NCBI GenBank assembly: GCA_030267565.1
Contig: BRXU01000007.1
Span: forward strand, 1,922,001-1,986,000
From: Pleodorina starrii
Taxonomy: Eukaryota > Chlorophyta > Chlorophyceae > Chlamydomonadales > Volvocaceae
DNA length: 64,000 nucleotides
Direction: 5' to 3'
Part shown: piece after piece, positions 1 through 11,323 of the stretch
Layout: each line of letters opens with the position of its first letter
How positions within the stretch are numbered: the first letter of the stretch is position 1
Program-made: the position numbers and the translations under genes
Notes under the pieces: generated by a model
Database searches by the model: none
What the model saw: the letters and a program-made list of their open reading frames with translations, nothing else
Told to the model about the DNA's origin: nothing

Positions 1-270
1 CCACTCAGGCTGAGGTTGAGGCTCAGGCGTGATCCGTCAGGGCCAGGCTCCGAGACAGAGGTTCAAGGAAGCCGCAAGGGCCCGAGGGCCATACGCTGAT
101 CGGGCTTCCTTCGTAAAGACTAAACAACGCAGGGCTGCCCCGGGGTTGTTGTCCCCGTGATGCGTCTTCCGGTGCCCCCTAGTCCGACGCGCCTTCAGAC
201 AAACCACAGCTGGTGATCCTCCCCCGGCCCCCTGCCCACGTGTCCACGTGTCACTGTCTGTTGCGGCCAG
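1..270 (+). other. probable intron of the first gene
   Basis: No coding segment that fits the phase of the exon starting at 271 is recognisable. The stretch ends in a pyrimidine-containing acceptor (gttgcggccag) and is read as the 3' part of an intron. Confidence 0.35.
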
Positions 271-2109
271 GTTCGCGCCCCGGCCGACATGGATGTGGTG
301 CCAATGCTGCTGCAAGTGAGTGGGTGGGGCAGCAGAGGGGCGGGTTTGTGGTCGGGGCGGCAGGCGGACGGGGGCAGAGGTTTTTGCTACCAGAGTTCGA
401 GGCTGCGCGGTGTTAGGACTGTGGCTCAAGGACACGGTAGCTTGACCTGTGACAAGATGGCTCGGCGACCAGGGTGGGATCGAGGCTCCACTCGTCCAGG
501 ATGGTGGACCTCCGCCCATCCCAACAGCGCGTATCGCGACCCCACCGCTTCTGCTTCTCTCCTCCCCTGCGCTGCAACCGGCGCCATCACCACATTTCTC
601 CACCAGTCCACCTAGCACCTACCCCTCCCATCGCTCTTTCCCCGGGCTGTCCTTTATCACACCTCCTCTTCCGCGCAGGAGGCCAAGGCATCCCGCTCCG
701 TGGGCAGCCAGGGCTCGTTGTCGAGGGACCGAGGCCACAGCCGGGGACACAGCCATGGCCACTCACACAGCCACCAGCAACAGCAACAGCAGCAGCAGTC
801 TCAGGGCCAGCAGCAGCAGCAGCAGCAGTCCCACTCGCACGGCGGCCTGGGTGTGCATATGACGCACTCGCACTCCCACGGACACAGCAGGTGAGAGGAG
901 GGTGGGGTGGGGTCAGAAAAGGGGTGGGTTCAAAGTCAAACCGCAGCGAGGGGGCGACACGGCGTTTGTGTTGCCGTTGGCAGCTTTCCCTTGGCTGCGT
1001 GGGTGTGATGTGCGGGTGTTCTGTATGCCAGCCTGCAGCAGCCCTGAACACATCTGTCGCCTCTATTTCATCGCCCCCTGCTTTGTTTGGGGTGTCCTAC
1101 AGTTCCACCACTTTCTCTCCGTTGGGGCCGTCTCCCTACTTTCAGATCTCACTCTTCTCTCCACCTCCTGCCGCCCTCGCACAGACCCCTCAGTCTGCAT
1201 CGCCAGGCGGCGTCGACCGGCGAGGGCCCGGGCTCCCTGTCTCCGGTCCGGGGCCCCGGCGGCCCCGGCGCCCTTTCCATTTCCCCGCTACAGCCGGGAG
1301 ACGGCGCCTCCGGCGGCTTGCTACCACCGCAGGGATCCGGCCAGCTGCTGCTGCCCGGTGCGGCCTCGCAGCCGCCCCAGACGCAGCAGGCGCTGCCGCA
1401 GTCGGCTGCCGCCGCCGCCGCTGCCGCCGCTGCTCCCGACGCGGCCGCGGCCGCCTCGCTGCAGCAGCAGCAGCAGCAGTCCCTGCAACACCTGGCTTCG
1501 AAGCTCTCCTCCCAGCCGCCCTCCTCCCAGGCGCCGCTCGGCTCCGCGGGCTTGGCTCAATACCCCCAGTCGCAGCAACAGCAGCAGCAGCAGCAAGCGC
1601 TTGGGCAGGGACAGGGACAGGGGATGCAGCAGGGGCAGGGGTTGGGCGCGCCGCAGCCTTCCGGCAGCGGCCCACGGGGCGGCCACAACGGCGGCCACGC
1701 TCTGCCGCCGCTGCAAGGCTGTCAGCAGGGTGTGGCGGCGGCGCCGCCGCCGACAGGCGGCGGCACCGGCGGCCGCGGCAGCGGCCTGCACAGCATAGAG
1801 CGCGATCCGCAGGACGGCCGGGAACACCGGGATCGGGACCGCGAACACCGGGATTCGAACCGGGATCGGGAGGCGCGCGAGCGGGAGGCAGGCGCCCTGG
1901 CGGACGCCGCCGGCGGCAACGGCAAGAACGGCAGCGATTCGGGTAGCAACTCCCCTGACGAGAACGGCGGCGGTGGCGGCGGTAGCGGCGACGGCGGCGG
2001 CGCCAGCGGCGGCGCCGCCAGCGGGCGCGCCAAGGGCGGTGGCGCGGATAAGGGCGGTCATGGACTGCTGCATAAGGGCCCTGGCGGGCACGGGCATGGA
2101 CATCGGTAG
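271..2109 (+). CDS. 3' end of a Gln/His/Gly-rich protein gene, function unknown (partial)
   Basis: Three exons fit with consistent phase: 271-315 (acceptor cggccag, donor gtgagt), 679-890 (acceptor ccgcgcag, donor gtgaga) and 1185-2109 (acceptor ctcgcacag; 1194 is an equally good start), stop at 2107-2109. The upstream part lies outside the window, so the start is unknown. The visible product is almost entirely low complexity: a His/Gly/Ser stretch with poly-Gln in exon 2, then poly-Ala, poly-Gln, an Arg/Asp/Glu-rich charged segment, Gly/Ser runs and a His/Gly-rich C-terminus. No catalytic domain is visible. Such tails occur at the ends of algal regulatory proteins such as kinases and RNA-binding proteins, but nothing here decides between them. 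Exon 1 encodes a short ordinary segment ending in PMLLQ that may belong to an upstream domain. Confidence 0.6.
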
Positions 2110-2209
2110 CGACCGTCCGCTGTGGTGACAGGCGCTAGCGATGGTGCTCCCGCTAGGCTGTCAACATATCAATAGCCATCGGACGCACTCTTGTACGTGT
2201 GTGCGTGTG

Positions 2210-2214
2210 TGTAA
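2210..2214 (+). terminator. putative TGTAA polyadenylation signal
   Basis: TGTAA lies about 100 nt after the stop at 2109. TGTAA is the usual poly(A) signal of chlorophycean green algae. It sits in a GT-rich stretch. Confidence 0.5.
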
Positions 2215-5200
2215 GCGTCATTGTGTATCGTCTGCGCCGGCGCGTGTGCGTGTGTGTGTACGCGCCGACGCAAAGGGCCCTTCTGTGCACCCCGAAGTGT
2301 GGCACTGTTTTACAGCGCATTTTTGCGCGCGGTGAACGTATGCCTGAGCGGAATGCATGCCTTTACGGGATTGGGTACGTAACTCTGCCAGTTGAAATGT
2401 CGAGAGATCAACCCAACGCATCCCCGGAGAGCCGCTTTAGCGATCCATATTATTCAGGTTCAGGACGGTTTATGTACGGCTGCCAGGAACTGGGGGGTCT
2501 GGGCGTGTGCTGCGCGTGCTGTGCTGTGCTCCTGCTCCTGCTGCTGCTGCGGGTGCGATGTGTGCATGCCGTGTGCTACATCGATGCGGTGGGGTCGAGG
2601 CACGGCTCTTGACTATGTGCGTATGCGTACCGGATAAGTGTGTCTGTGTGTGCGTGTGTATATATATTGTATTGAGGTGTGCGCGCGGGTGTGCGCAGGG
2701 GGGGCCCATGAACGCATGTTTTCCAGCCTCCAGAGGGACGGTGGGCGGCCGGCGGGGCCAAGGAACGGAGCGGGGCCGAGGGTCTCCGCGACGCAGTGCG
2801 GTGTGGTGAGGCGAGGCGAGGTGAGGCGCGGTGAGGGCAGCTCGTCCCCGGCTGTGGGAGAGTGAATGGCTCCGGAGACAACGGGACGGCGAGCATTTGT
2901 TGAGCTAAATATTGTTTGATGCGCCGTACCCGGAGTGCGCTCGAAGAACGCAGGTCTTAAGGGTTGTGTCCTCTCCTCTCGCTCTGTCTTCCTCTCGTTG
3001 ACCCCCTCGCGGACCCCAGATGTGATGGTGGCGGGCTGAGGCCGGAGCTGTTGATTACGAACCCGCGGGTTGGGGCGGCGTTGGGGTCCTGAAGCCGCGG
3101 TGTTTTTCTGTGGGCTGGAGGGAGTGAGAGGTGAGAAGGGCAGGGCGCGGCAGCCCGGCTGCGCAGCCGGGGCGGCGGAGTCTCTTAAGGCCTGGACCTG
3201 AATTTGGATCGGGCGTGGCGCGGCGCGGCGCGCAGCAACCTCGCCGCCTCCGCCGATGCTCCGTCTGTGCATGCATGTATGTGCACGCGCCGCCGCTGCA
3301 CGGGCCGGGCCGACCGTCGATTGCGGGAGCTTTTCAATGGTTGTACGGCAACCATGAGCTGAGACCGTCGTACTGCGCTGGACATGAGCTTGGGTACCTT
3401 TTGCCTCCTGCAGTTTAATGCATGCTTCTTTGATTTGCGCGCATGTCCGTTTTGGGGACACTATTGCGTGTTTCGTGTTATTACTGAATCTTGTAATAAC
3501 ACCCGCGACTGAGAAGACGACGATCGGGGCGGCGCGGCTCGTCGGGAACCGGGACCCGCGTGGGCACGCGTGATGGTACGGCAGAAGTGTCACGCGCGTA
3601 CGGCAGAGTCTTCTTTCCGGAGACGGCAAGGTGGTGGCGGGACGGCGATAAGGGCAATAAGATATTGAGGGCGATGCGCCTGGCTTTCAGGATTGGATGA
3701 GAAGATTTACACGGTACCGTGGACGTTGGCGGGCGGTTGTAGTACGACGACGTGCGATTGTCGGGATATTGGAGTGGCAGTGGCTGAAGCGGATTGCAGA
3801 TTGCCTGAAGGGTGGTTGAAAGGGTGGAGCCAGCGGGCTGGATTGCTTCTGGCCTGCGGGACTGAGAGCGCTCGGGAGACGCGGGCGTGAAACGACTGGA
3901 AACAGAGCGTGCTGGCTTGTTTGCACCTCTGTTTTGTACGGATGACTTTAGGATGCGGTCCCTGTTGGGCGCTCAGGCCGTTGGCGGGGGGTTTGGCTGT
4001 CGACCGCTGCCCCAAAAGGGTTTATAACGGCCTTCTGCGGTTCATGCGTTCCCGGTGCTCGCTGGGCCGCAACTGTACGACATGCCGTACGTACAAGCTT
4101 GATTTTCGGCACAACGGCACGGTGGGACTTGCCACGGCTACGACTGGCATTCGGAAGGGACGGCCCGCCGATATTCCAAATCCGGCACGCCGTTGCTTCT
4201 TTGGGGAATCGAGGCGCGCGCCTGGCGCCCCGGGGTGCATGTAGCGCGGCAGGATTTGTGGGGAGCAGGAGCTGGCGCCTTACTAATTCTCGTGTTACAG
4301 TGGACTCCAGACCTCCAGAAAAGACCCCAGCAAGCAAGCCAGCTGGCCGTGCATTGCACGGCAGTCGTACTTCGCACGCAGGCCGGTCCAGGCGATGTGG
4401 GACCTCGTGGGAAGCGCCGCGGTGCGCTGCAAATGGTGCCGAGCCGGCGCTGCGAGGCCAGGGCCCACCACGACCCAAACCCAGCAACTGAAGCATAGAG
4501 AACGACCCGGCCGGCGCCTAGTTCCGGCCTGCCCTAGGCGTTGGGCCAACGGCGTTCGCCTTTCCGCGCCCCTCTGTTGAGGCCCTGTTAAAATATAAAA
4601 ACGGGACCTCAACAACCCGTGTGGCGCGTCGTTGGCCGCGAAACGAAACCCTCAGTGAGGAAAGCGCTGGTCGAGCTCGGCCGAGCCGCTGCCGAGCGGA
4701 AGGCAGGAACGGCCGCGCGGCCGAACGGCAGGAACGGCCGAGACTGGCCGAGCGGCGGAGCGGAGCGGCGGTACGCCGGAGCTGGCCCGCTGCCAAGCGC
4801 AATTATAATGTTTTCGACATTTGGCAGGGAATGGATATACAACATTTTTCCTGCAAGAATCATGTTGGCGCACGCACAGGAGCAACTCACTCAAGGCAAG
4901 GCCTCCGAAAGGAGAAGGCCTTCGAAAGCTCCACACGAGGCAAAGCCAAGGACGTGTTTGTGGGTGATCTTATAGGAGCACATACACTCGTTTCTCTACC
5001 CAAATCGCTCGGGAACGACGGGAAGCGGAGAGCCCGGCCGGCCCGGTGGAGCGGTGGTGCGCCTCCATTTCAGGCGCTCTAACAAGCGTTCGTGCCAGTT
5101 CGTGCGCGAGGTCCTGCGGCACAGGCGTCCATACATGCATACATACCCTATATGTAAAAATAATTGCTTGGAGTGCAAGCTGAAAAGGATTGAAATTTAC

Positions 5201-6151
5201 ATTTCACATTGATCGTAGGGGCGAGAGAAATGAAATCGGTGCAACGACATACTGTACTGTACCGGAACGTACTGCAGACTTTCCTTTAATATGCAGGATT
5301 ATGCTGCTTTATTATCTTGCTTGGCGCGTTTTCAGGTTTGTGGCTGCCCCTGATGCAGGCCAGTTATAGAATGTAGAAGTCGGAATCGTTGGAGCTGTTT
5401 TGCGGTTGGCTGCCTTTGTTCACTCGAGTCGAGTGCATCGAGAGGACGAGATCCGTGGGAAGTGCATATTGGAATAATCTATGATACATGGGCGTGTTGA
5501 ATATGCACAGGTCCGCCAAAAGGCTCTGTTTTTTCCATGGGCGATCAACCGTCTGTCTCTCGCTAGTTGCCGCTGCGGCGCGTTCTTCGTTGCGCAACTT
5601 GATGTACAGGAACTCGTCGGGCACCTACACAACTTTGAGATTTTTCGTCTATTTCTATTATGGCAGCCATAATGCTCCAAGTGTCCTTCAAGTCAGGAGC
5701 GGTTGGAAATCGAAATGCAACAGGATGCGACTTGACTTCGACATGCTCACACGCAGGTTGACCAGTACTCAATGCGGTTGTGATGCGATTCCAATCCGTG
5801 CATCTAACTAAAGATTTTGCGTGTACTTATTAGATGCGTACTTCATGTCGGGCGTGGAACGCGATCGTGCATCGACCGTTGAATCATTGTGCATCGCGGT
5901 ACTGTTCTCGGAATTCAAACCAGGACTGAAATTACTCACAAGTACAAAGTGTGTCCGGTGGTTTGTTTGATATTTTCTTCACCGTTAACGGAAACTCCGC
6001 CAGCATACCGTAGTCCGTTCCCAGGCTTTTCCACACCATCAATTCACAACCTGAGAATCATGTGCCCATAGGTTAGCCAATCTATCATAGCAAGGATAAA
6101 TCAGTATAGCGCCCTTAGGTTTCTGCGTTTCCACTTCAGAATCTGCTGTCG
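2215..6151. other. intergenic region without a recognisable gene
   Basis: About 3.9 kb between the first gene's poly(A) signal and the kinase start. Open frames on both strands are short, arginine/proline-rich and look like chance products of GC-rich DNA. Visible structure: GT-rich and TATA-like low-complexity DNA around 2635-2700, GA/GC-rich tandem words near 4680-4770, and an imperfect palindrome at 4576-4613. The part from about 5100 to 6150 is clearly AT-richer and probably holds the kinase promoter and 5' UTR. No clear TATA box was identified. Confidence 0.4.
4576..4613. repeat. imperfect inverted repeat with AT-rich loop
   Basis: Left arm GTTGAGGCCCTGTT (4576-4589) and right arm AACGGGACCTCAAC (4600-4613) match as inverted copies at 12 of 14 positions, around an A/T-only loop. 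Both mismatches become G-U pairs if the minus strand is transcribed. It could be a cruciform, a small hairpin RNA or a MITE relic. Confidence 0.4.
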
Positions 6152-9100
6152 ATGGCAAGTCGGAAGCTGGAAGGGTTGTCCTATGTCAAGGGCGCCCGAT
6201 GGTTTCTCAAGAAATTTGAAGATTTTGTTCACAAGCTCAATTATCACAAACGGAACGGAGACGATTCACCAGCCGCTCAAGGTGACCCACCCGTCAAAAG
6301 TGATACCGGTATTCACGATTACGACGACGGGAAGGAACCGGCCCTGTGGCCGCGCCGGCACTTCAAGTTCTTCGGATTGAAAAGCCAGCACGCAATCAAA
6401 AGCTATTTCTCCGAAGAAGAAGAAGAGATGCAAGTATCCCCTTCGGTCCTTTCCACTCCGGTTGCGGCATCGAACCCATTGGCCTCGCGACGCCGGCTGC
6501 TCCGCGCAGCGATGGGCGCCGCGTCTGATCTCCACCTCGGCCGCAGGCCCGGAATTGCAGCCTCCGTCAATGCCACAGAAGCCACGCTCGTAGTGAATGG
6601 CAGCAGCCTGAGCGCCGATCTCGACCTGGCACCCCTCCCCATGGAACACGGCGGCGCGTGCCGCAGCAATACCGTCGCGCCCCGGACCCCGGCCGGCGGC
6701 TCCCCGCCGCTCGCCGTCGTCTCCCCCAACGCGTCCGATGCGCACCGCCAGACCGGTGACACTCTGAAACGGAACGCGCTGCAGCAGCAGCAGCAGCAGC
6801 AGGATCCTCCTCCTCACCATCCTCCTCCTCCTCCTCCTCCTCGCCATCCTCATCTTCAGCAGCAGCAGCAGCAGCAGCAGCAGCCGCTGAGCTCCCCGCT
6901 GGCAGCCTCTCCGGCAACGCCTGCCGCCTTGCTGCGACCTGTCTGGAGCCTCTCAGACTACCTCATCAGTCGGCGGCTCTACCAGGGCGCCAACTCCAGT
7001 GTGTATCTGGTGGGAGACTGGAGCGGGGGAGGGGGAGACGGGGCAGAATATTCGAGTTCGCCGGCGGGAGGGGAAAACTAAGATGACCGCAGGGCGGGTC
7101 CGTGAGGGCCGTTGAAGTTTACACCCATCGTTTCAGCTTCAGCCCTTGGGATTCCCCCTTCCCTCCCACCCACCCCCTTCGTCCCTTTCCCTTACCCTTT
7201 CCCTCTCCCTCACTTCTGTCCGCTTCCGTCGTCGTCACAGGCCACCTGCCGGCACTCCCACCTCAGGGTTGCCTTAAAGGTATACTTCTTGGACAGGTGC
7301 GAAAGACGGGGTGCGAAACGGTGAGGCACGCGCGCATCTGTGTGTATGCAAGCAAATGTGAGCGGCCGGGCCTTCCTGGCGATGACGTCGCTTGCAGGCT
7401 TGCTTCCTTACCACATTACCGCGTTTACCTCTGTGCCTATACCCTCCTTCACCCTCTCTCCACCCTCCCTCCACCCTCCTCATCCTTCCCTACCCTTTCC
7501 TACCTCTCCCTACTCTACCCGACCCGAACCCTACCCTACCCTACCCTACCCTACCCTACCCTACCCTACCCTACCCTACCCTACCCTACCCCGCAGGGTG
7601 CCGATGAATGCGCTGCACATGCTGGCCCGAGAGATTAGGGTACGTGAGTACAGCAGGTCGCTCGATCCCTGCCTTACACCCCCAAGGCAACGCACCTTGC
7701 CTCCTCCCCTCCCCTCCCCCCTCCATCCATCCCCCGCAAGTGCCCTTCCGAGGCTCCAGAGCTCACTGCAACAACAGTGTACAGCGGTGATCCGCATCCA
7801 CAACTCCAGGCGAGCACCTACCATACATTCCCCCACAACGAACAGCCCTGTGTGGGTGCCTCCATAACAATAATCCCTTTCCAGACTCACCCCTCGTGGG
7901 CCCATTGGGCGGAGATAGAAAGCATGGTTCCTGCTGGACGGTGCCGTACCGTAATGTGTCGTACATACAGATCCACTCGGAGCTGGACCACCCGCACATC
8001 ATCAAGCTGTACGGCGCTTTCCAGGTCGGTGCGACCTATCTGGGGCACTGAAGGGCGGGTTGTTACCGGTACCCCTCAAACAGAAAAGACGTTGCAGAGC
8101 AACGGCCACCTCCGTACATGCACCGTACTACTCTCACAGGAGGAAGGGCGGCTTGTGCTCGTCCAGGAGTACGCGGCTCACGGCGACCTGTGTTGCCTGC
8201 ACCGCCGAGCTGCGGGCAGCCGAATGAGTGAGGAGCAGGTGCGGGGGGGGGGGTTCTGCGGATGCGATCGTGTGGTTGATCAGCGGGAAGGTGGATCGGT
8301 AGTGCGGCAGGACCTTTGCGGTTGTCGTTGTTAGTTACACGTTGTTAACTTACAATGGGATCTGCCCTGTAACCCCAAACCCTAACCCCATACCCTAACC
8401 CCATACCCTAACCCCATACCCTAACCCCAAACCCAAACCCCATACCCTAACCCCAAACCCCAAACCCTAAAACCCTGTCCTGTCCTGTCCCTCCGCTGTG
8501 GTATCTTCTTTTTACCGCCCACCCGCCCACCCACGTGCGAGTGCAGGTATTGCGCCTGGTGATGACTCCCTTCCTGGACGCGTTGAGCTACTTGCACGCC
8601 AGGGGCATCTGCCACCGGGACATAAAGGTCCGTCCGTCTTTCGTTTTATTTGTAAATTTGCTTGGGGTTTCGACGTTTTTGTGACTGGGGTTTTCGACGT
8701 TTTTAGCACGCTGGTACACCTGCTGACCTGGGTTCCTGCGTCATGCTTCATTCCCTTCGCCCCCGCCCCAAATAATCGCTCTTGCGACTCTGCCGCCGCA
8801 GCGAGGCGACTCCAGCCACCGCAGCGAGGCTGCTACCAGCACGCACGGTTTCCCCGATCTTCCCCGTCATTGAGCTGGCTTCCCACCCGCAACCCGCAAC
8901 TAACGCCCGCTTTCGCCCTCTTGCTCCCCACCACCGCACACACATGCGCTGCCCGGAGAGCAGCCTGAGAACATCTTTCTGGACCGCGACTGGGGATTGA
9001 AGATCGGCGACTTTGGCGTCAGCATCGACCTCGGGGAGGAGCGGGCGGTCACGCGAGCGGGCACAGGCGAGCGGATATGAGCTGAGCGGCTGAGGCGGGC

Positions 9101-11062
9101 CGCATTCGCCGCAGCCAGCGCCCGGCGCCGCCACCATCTCCGCCGCCACCTCCGCCGTGCGTGCGCCTCCGCTTTGCCCCTGCCGTGCCCTTGCGCGCGT
9201 GCCCTCGGAGCGGCGGCGACGACTCAGCTGCGTTCGCCCAGCGACCGCCGGTCGCACGGCGTGCGTGCTGCTGCTGTACATTGCCGTACACTGCTTTCGT
9301 TGCACAGACAGCATACGCCTGCGCGTGCCGCAGCAGCAAGGCACGCATGCGTAAAGTAAGGCTGCGGCTGCGGCTCCCTGCTGTTTAAGTCGTGTGCTGT
9401 GGCCTGGATGCGCGTTTACGCCTTTGTTTCGCTGCTTAACGGTCCCTCTGCTGACTTCATTGCCGCCCCACCCACTGCTCCGCTCCCTCTCGCGGTCCGC
9501 CGATGCATGGACTCTACGTATCCTAACATGGGGCCTTTACTCGTCGGTGCCATGGATGGAACCTTTGGGACCGATCGGCCGCGCGCGACTCTTACCCTGC
9601 CCTGCCCTGGCTCGTCCACGCAGTGGACTATATGGTGAGTCATATCCGTACATGCGTTGCGTCGTCCGCGTGTGCGTCGTCCGTACATGCATGCGTTGCG
9701 CCGCCCACAACGACCCTTCCGAGGGTCTGTAGCGCTACGGTGTAACAGCAGCAACAACTAACACCGAAAACGCCTGCACGCGTTCGTTTCCTGCTGCTGG
9801 CTTTGCAGGCTCCCGAGGTCGGGCGCTGCCCCTTGAAACGGCTGCCCGAAGACAACAAGGACAACCCGCACCTCGCCTACACCACTGCCGTGGTGCGTTG
9901 GTGTGCGTTTGGGTGGGTGCGTGCGTGGGTGCGTTGGCGTGCGTGCGCGCACGCACTCGTTTCAACCACTCCACTGCACCCATGCATGCGCACCACGGCA
10001 CCCTGCCGTCTCCCGCGATGTCGCCATCACCACCTGCCCCGCTGTACATGCACGCTTCGACCGCCGGCCCCGCAAACAGCCAACCCGCCTGCCTGGCGGT
10101 CCGCGGCCACCACTGCTGGGGCGCCCTCGGCGTCTGCACGCTTGTGTCTCACCCCGTGCTTCCGTCCCGGTTCCACCCTGTTTGGGCAAGCAAATTAAGC
10201 GCGTGAAACCCTAAAACCCTAAAACCCTAAAACCCTGGAAAGCTGGAATCCCTCAGCGTCCTGACGAGGCGCGCTGCCATGCCCGGGCGGGCCCTGAGTC
10301 GGATTCCGCGCGTTTGTGTCACGCCCCTGTATACGGCTGCTGCCTCCGATCACACCCCAAGCATGCCCAGCACGGACCCACCTGCTGCGACTGCTGCTTG
10401 TAGTTTCCAAACCCCGAAAGCTGTCGATACCGTAATGTTGGGGTCTCGAGCGGTCGAAACGGCAGGTTGCAGCCCCCGCCCCACTAATGCGACGCACGCA
10501 GGACGTGTGGGCGGCGGGAGTGCTTGCGTATGAGCTGCTTGTGGGTTTCCCGCCCTTCGCCACCAAGCACGATGCCGCCGCGGCCGCGGCCGCGGCCGCC
10601 GCGGCCGCGCCGCTCCAACAACCCCACCAGCAACGCCAACAGCATCAGCGCTCGCCGCCGCCGAGGATCTTGTCATCCCGACATGCGGCTACGGTCGCGG
10701 CAGTTGACAGCAGCGGCAGTAGCGGCAGCAGCAGCAGCGGCAGCTTCCAGCCGTGGTGGGCGCCCAAGATCGCGTTCCCGCCCTCGGTTTCGGAGCCCGC
10801 CCGGGACTTCATCGCCCGTGCGCTTGCCTTCCATCCCGATCTGAGGCCGACCGCCAGGGAGTTGCAAGCCCACCCCTGGGTACGTGGCGCCACTGCGCAG
10901 CTGCAACTTCAGCAACAGCTCCGAAACCCTCAGGCGCAGCCACAGCCGCAGGGCCAGCCACCGCGGCCGGGGAGTCTGGCCAGGAAGACAACGTCGCCGC
11001 CAACGTCGCCGCCGCCACAGCAGCAGCAGCAGCCACAATTGAAGCTGCAGCTGTCGCCGTAG
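6152..11062 (+). CDS. Aurora-like serine/threonine protein kinase, ten exons
   Basis: Exons: 6152-7009, 7241-7296, 7597-7639, 7971-8024, 8140-8238, 8547-8627, 8964-9066, 9624-9634, 9809-9892 and 10502-11062. They join to 1950 nt, 649 aa. Residues 1-264 are low complexity (acidic patch, poly-Gln, poly-Pro). The kinase domain follows. Its glycine loop is degenerate (QGANSSVY). The ATP-binding lysine is in VALK (K299), the helix-C Glu is about E317, the catalytic loop is HRDIKPEN (D395), the magnesium-binding DFG is D413, and the activation segment ends TVDYMAPE (435-438). The substrate lobe has DVWAAGVLAYELL and ends at HPW. A poly-Ala/Gln/Ser insert of about 60 residues interrupts the C-lobe after PPFATKHD, and a Gln/Pro tail follows. 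The segment after APE (CPLKR..EDNKD..LAY) is a pattern I associate with volvocalean Aurora-like kinases. All introns are GT-AG except intron 7 (GC-AG), and exon 8 is only 11 nt. Catalytic residues are intact, so it should be active. The substrate is unknown. Confidence 0.9.
7526..7590 (+). repeat. (CCCTA)n tandem repeat forming an intron polypyrimidine tract
   Basis: About thirteen copies of the pentamer CCCTA end directly at the acceptor ccgcag of kinase exon 3 (starts 7597). The motif resembles a degenerate telomere repeat and also serves as the C-rich tract before the 3' splice site. Confidence 0.85.
8371..8476 (+). repeat. interstitial telomere-like repeats (CCCTAA variants)
   Basis: Intron 5 of the kinase gene holds interspersed CCCTAAC, CCCATAC, CCCAAAC and CCCTAAAAC words in one orientation, typical of degenerate telomeric DNA. 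Confidence 0.8.
10207..10236 (+). repeat. CCCTAAAA repeats, Chlamydomonas-type telomere motif
   Basis: Tandem copies of CCCTAAAA, the complement of the TTTTAGGG telomere unit known from Chlamydomonas, lie in intron 9 of the kinase gene. Confidence 0.8.
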
Positions 11063-11318
11063 ATAGCAGCCTCAGCACTGACAACAGTCGCCGTCGCAGT
11101 CGCAGCAGAAGACGCGGCATTATTGGACTACCGCGCGGTGGGAGGATAAGCAGAAGGGGAGGAGGGGATGACAGGACGGGCTGCGCGAGAGGGAGGGCAA
11201 GTTATCGCTTATTACAAAGGGCTTCAGTCTGCTGACATGGAGGGATGTCTAGGTGCAGCTCGCATTGGGCTTACATGTTATCCTGAGCTGCCGTACCTCG
11301 TCCCGTTTGCGTACGGCG

Positions 11319-11323
11319 TGTAA
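11319..11323 (+). terminator. putative TGTAA polyadenylation signal of the kinase gene
   Basis: TGTAA about 260 nt after the stop at 11062. A second TGTAA at 11374-11378 is an alternative. Confidence 0.45.

Noticed and set aside
474..1946. Long open frame of 490 codons in another frame over the first gene
   Set aside because: It is a shadow of the GC-rich, repeat-coding exon. Composition is Arg/Ala/Pro-rich, and it reads through the introns defined by good splice sites.
2613..3629. 338-codon minus-strand open frame
   Set aside because: Pro/Arg/Thr-rich, no domain, overlaps other open frames. GC-rich DNA produces such frames by chance.
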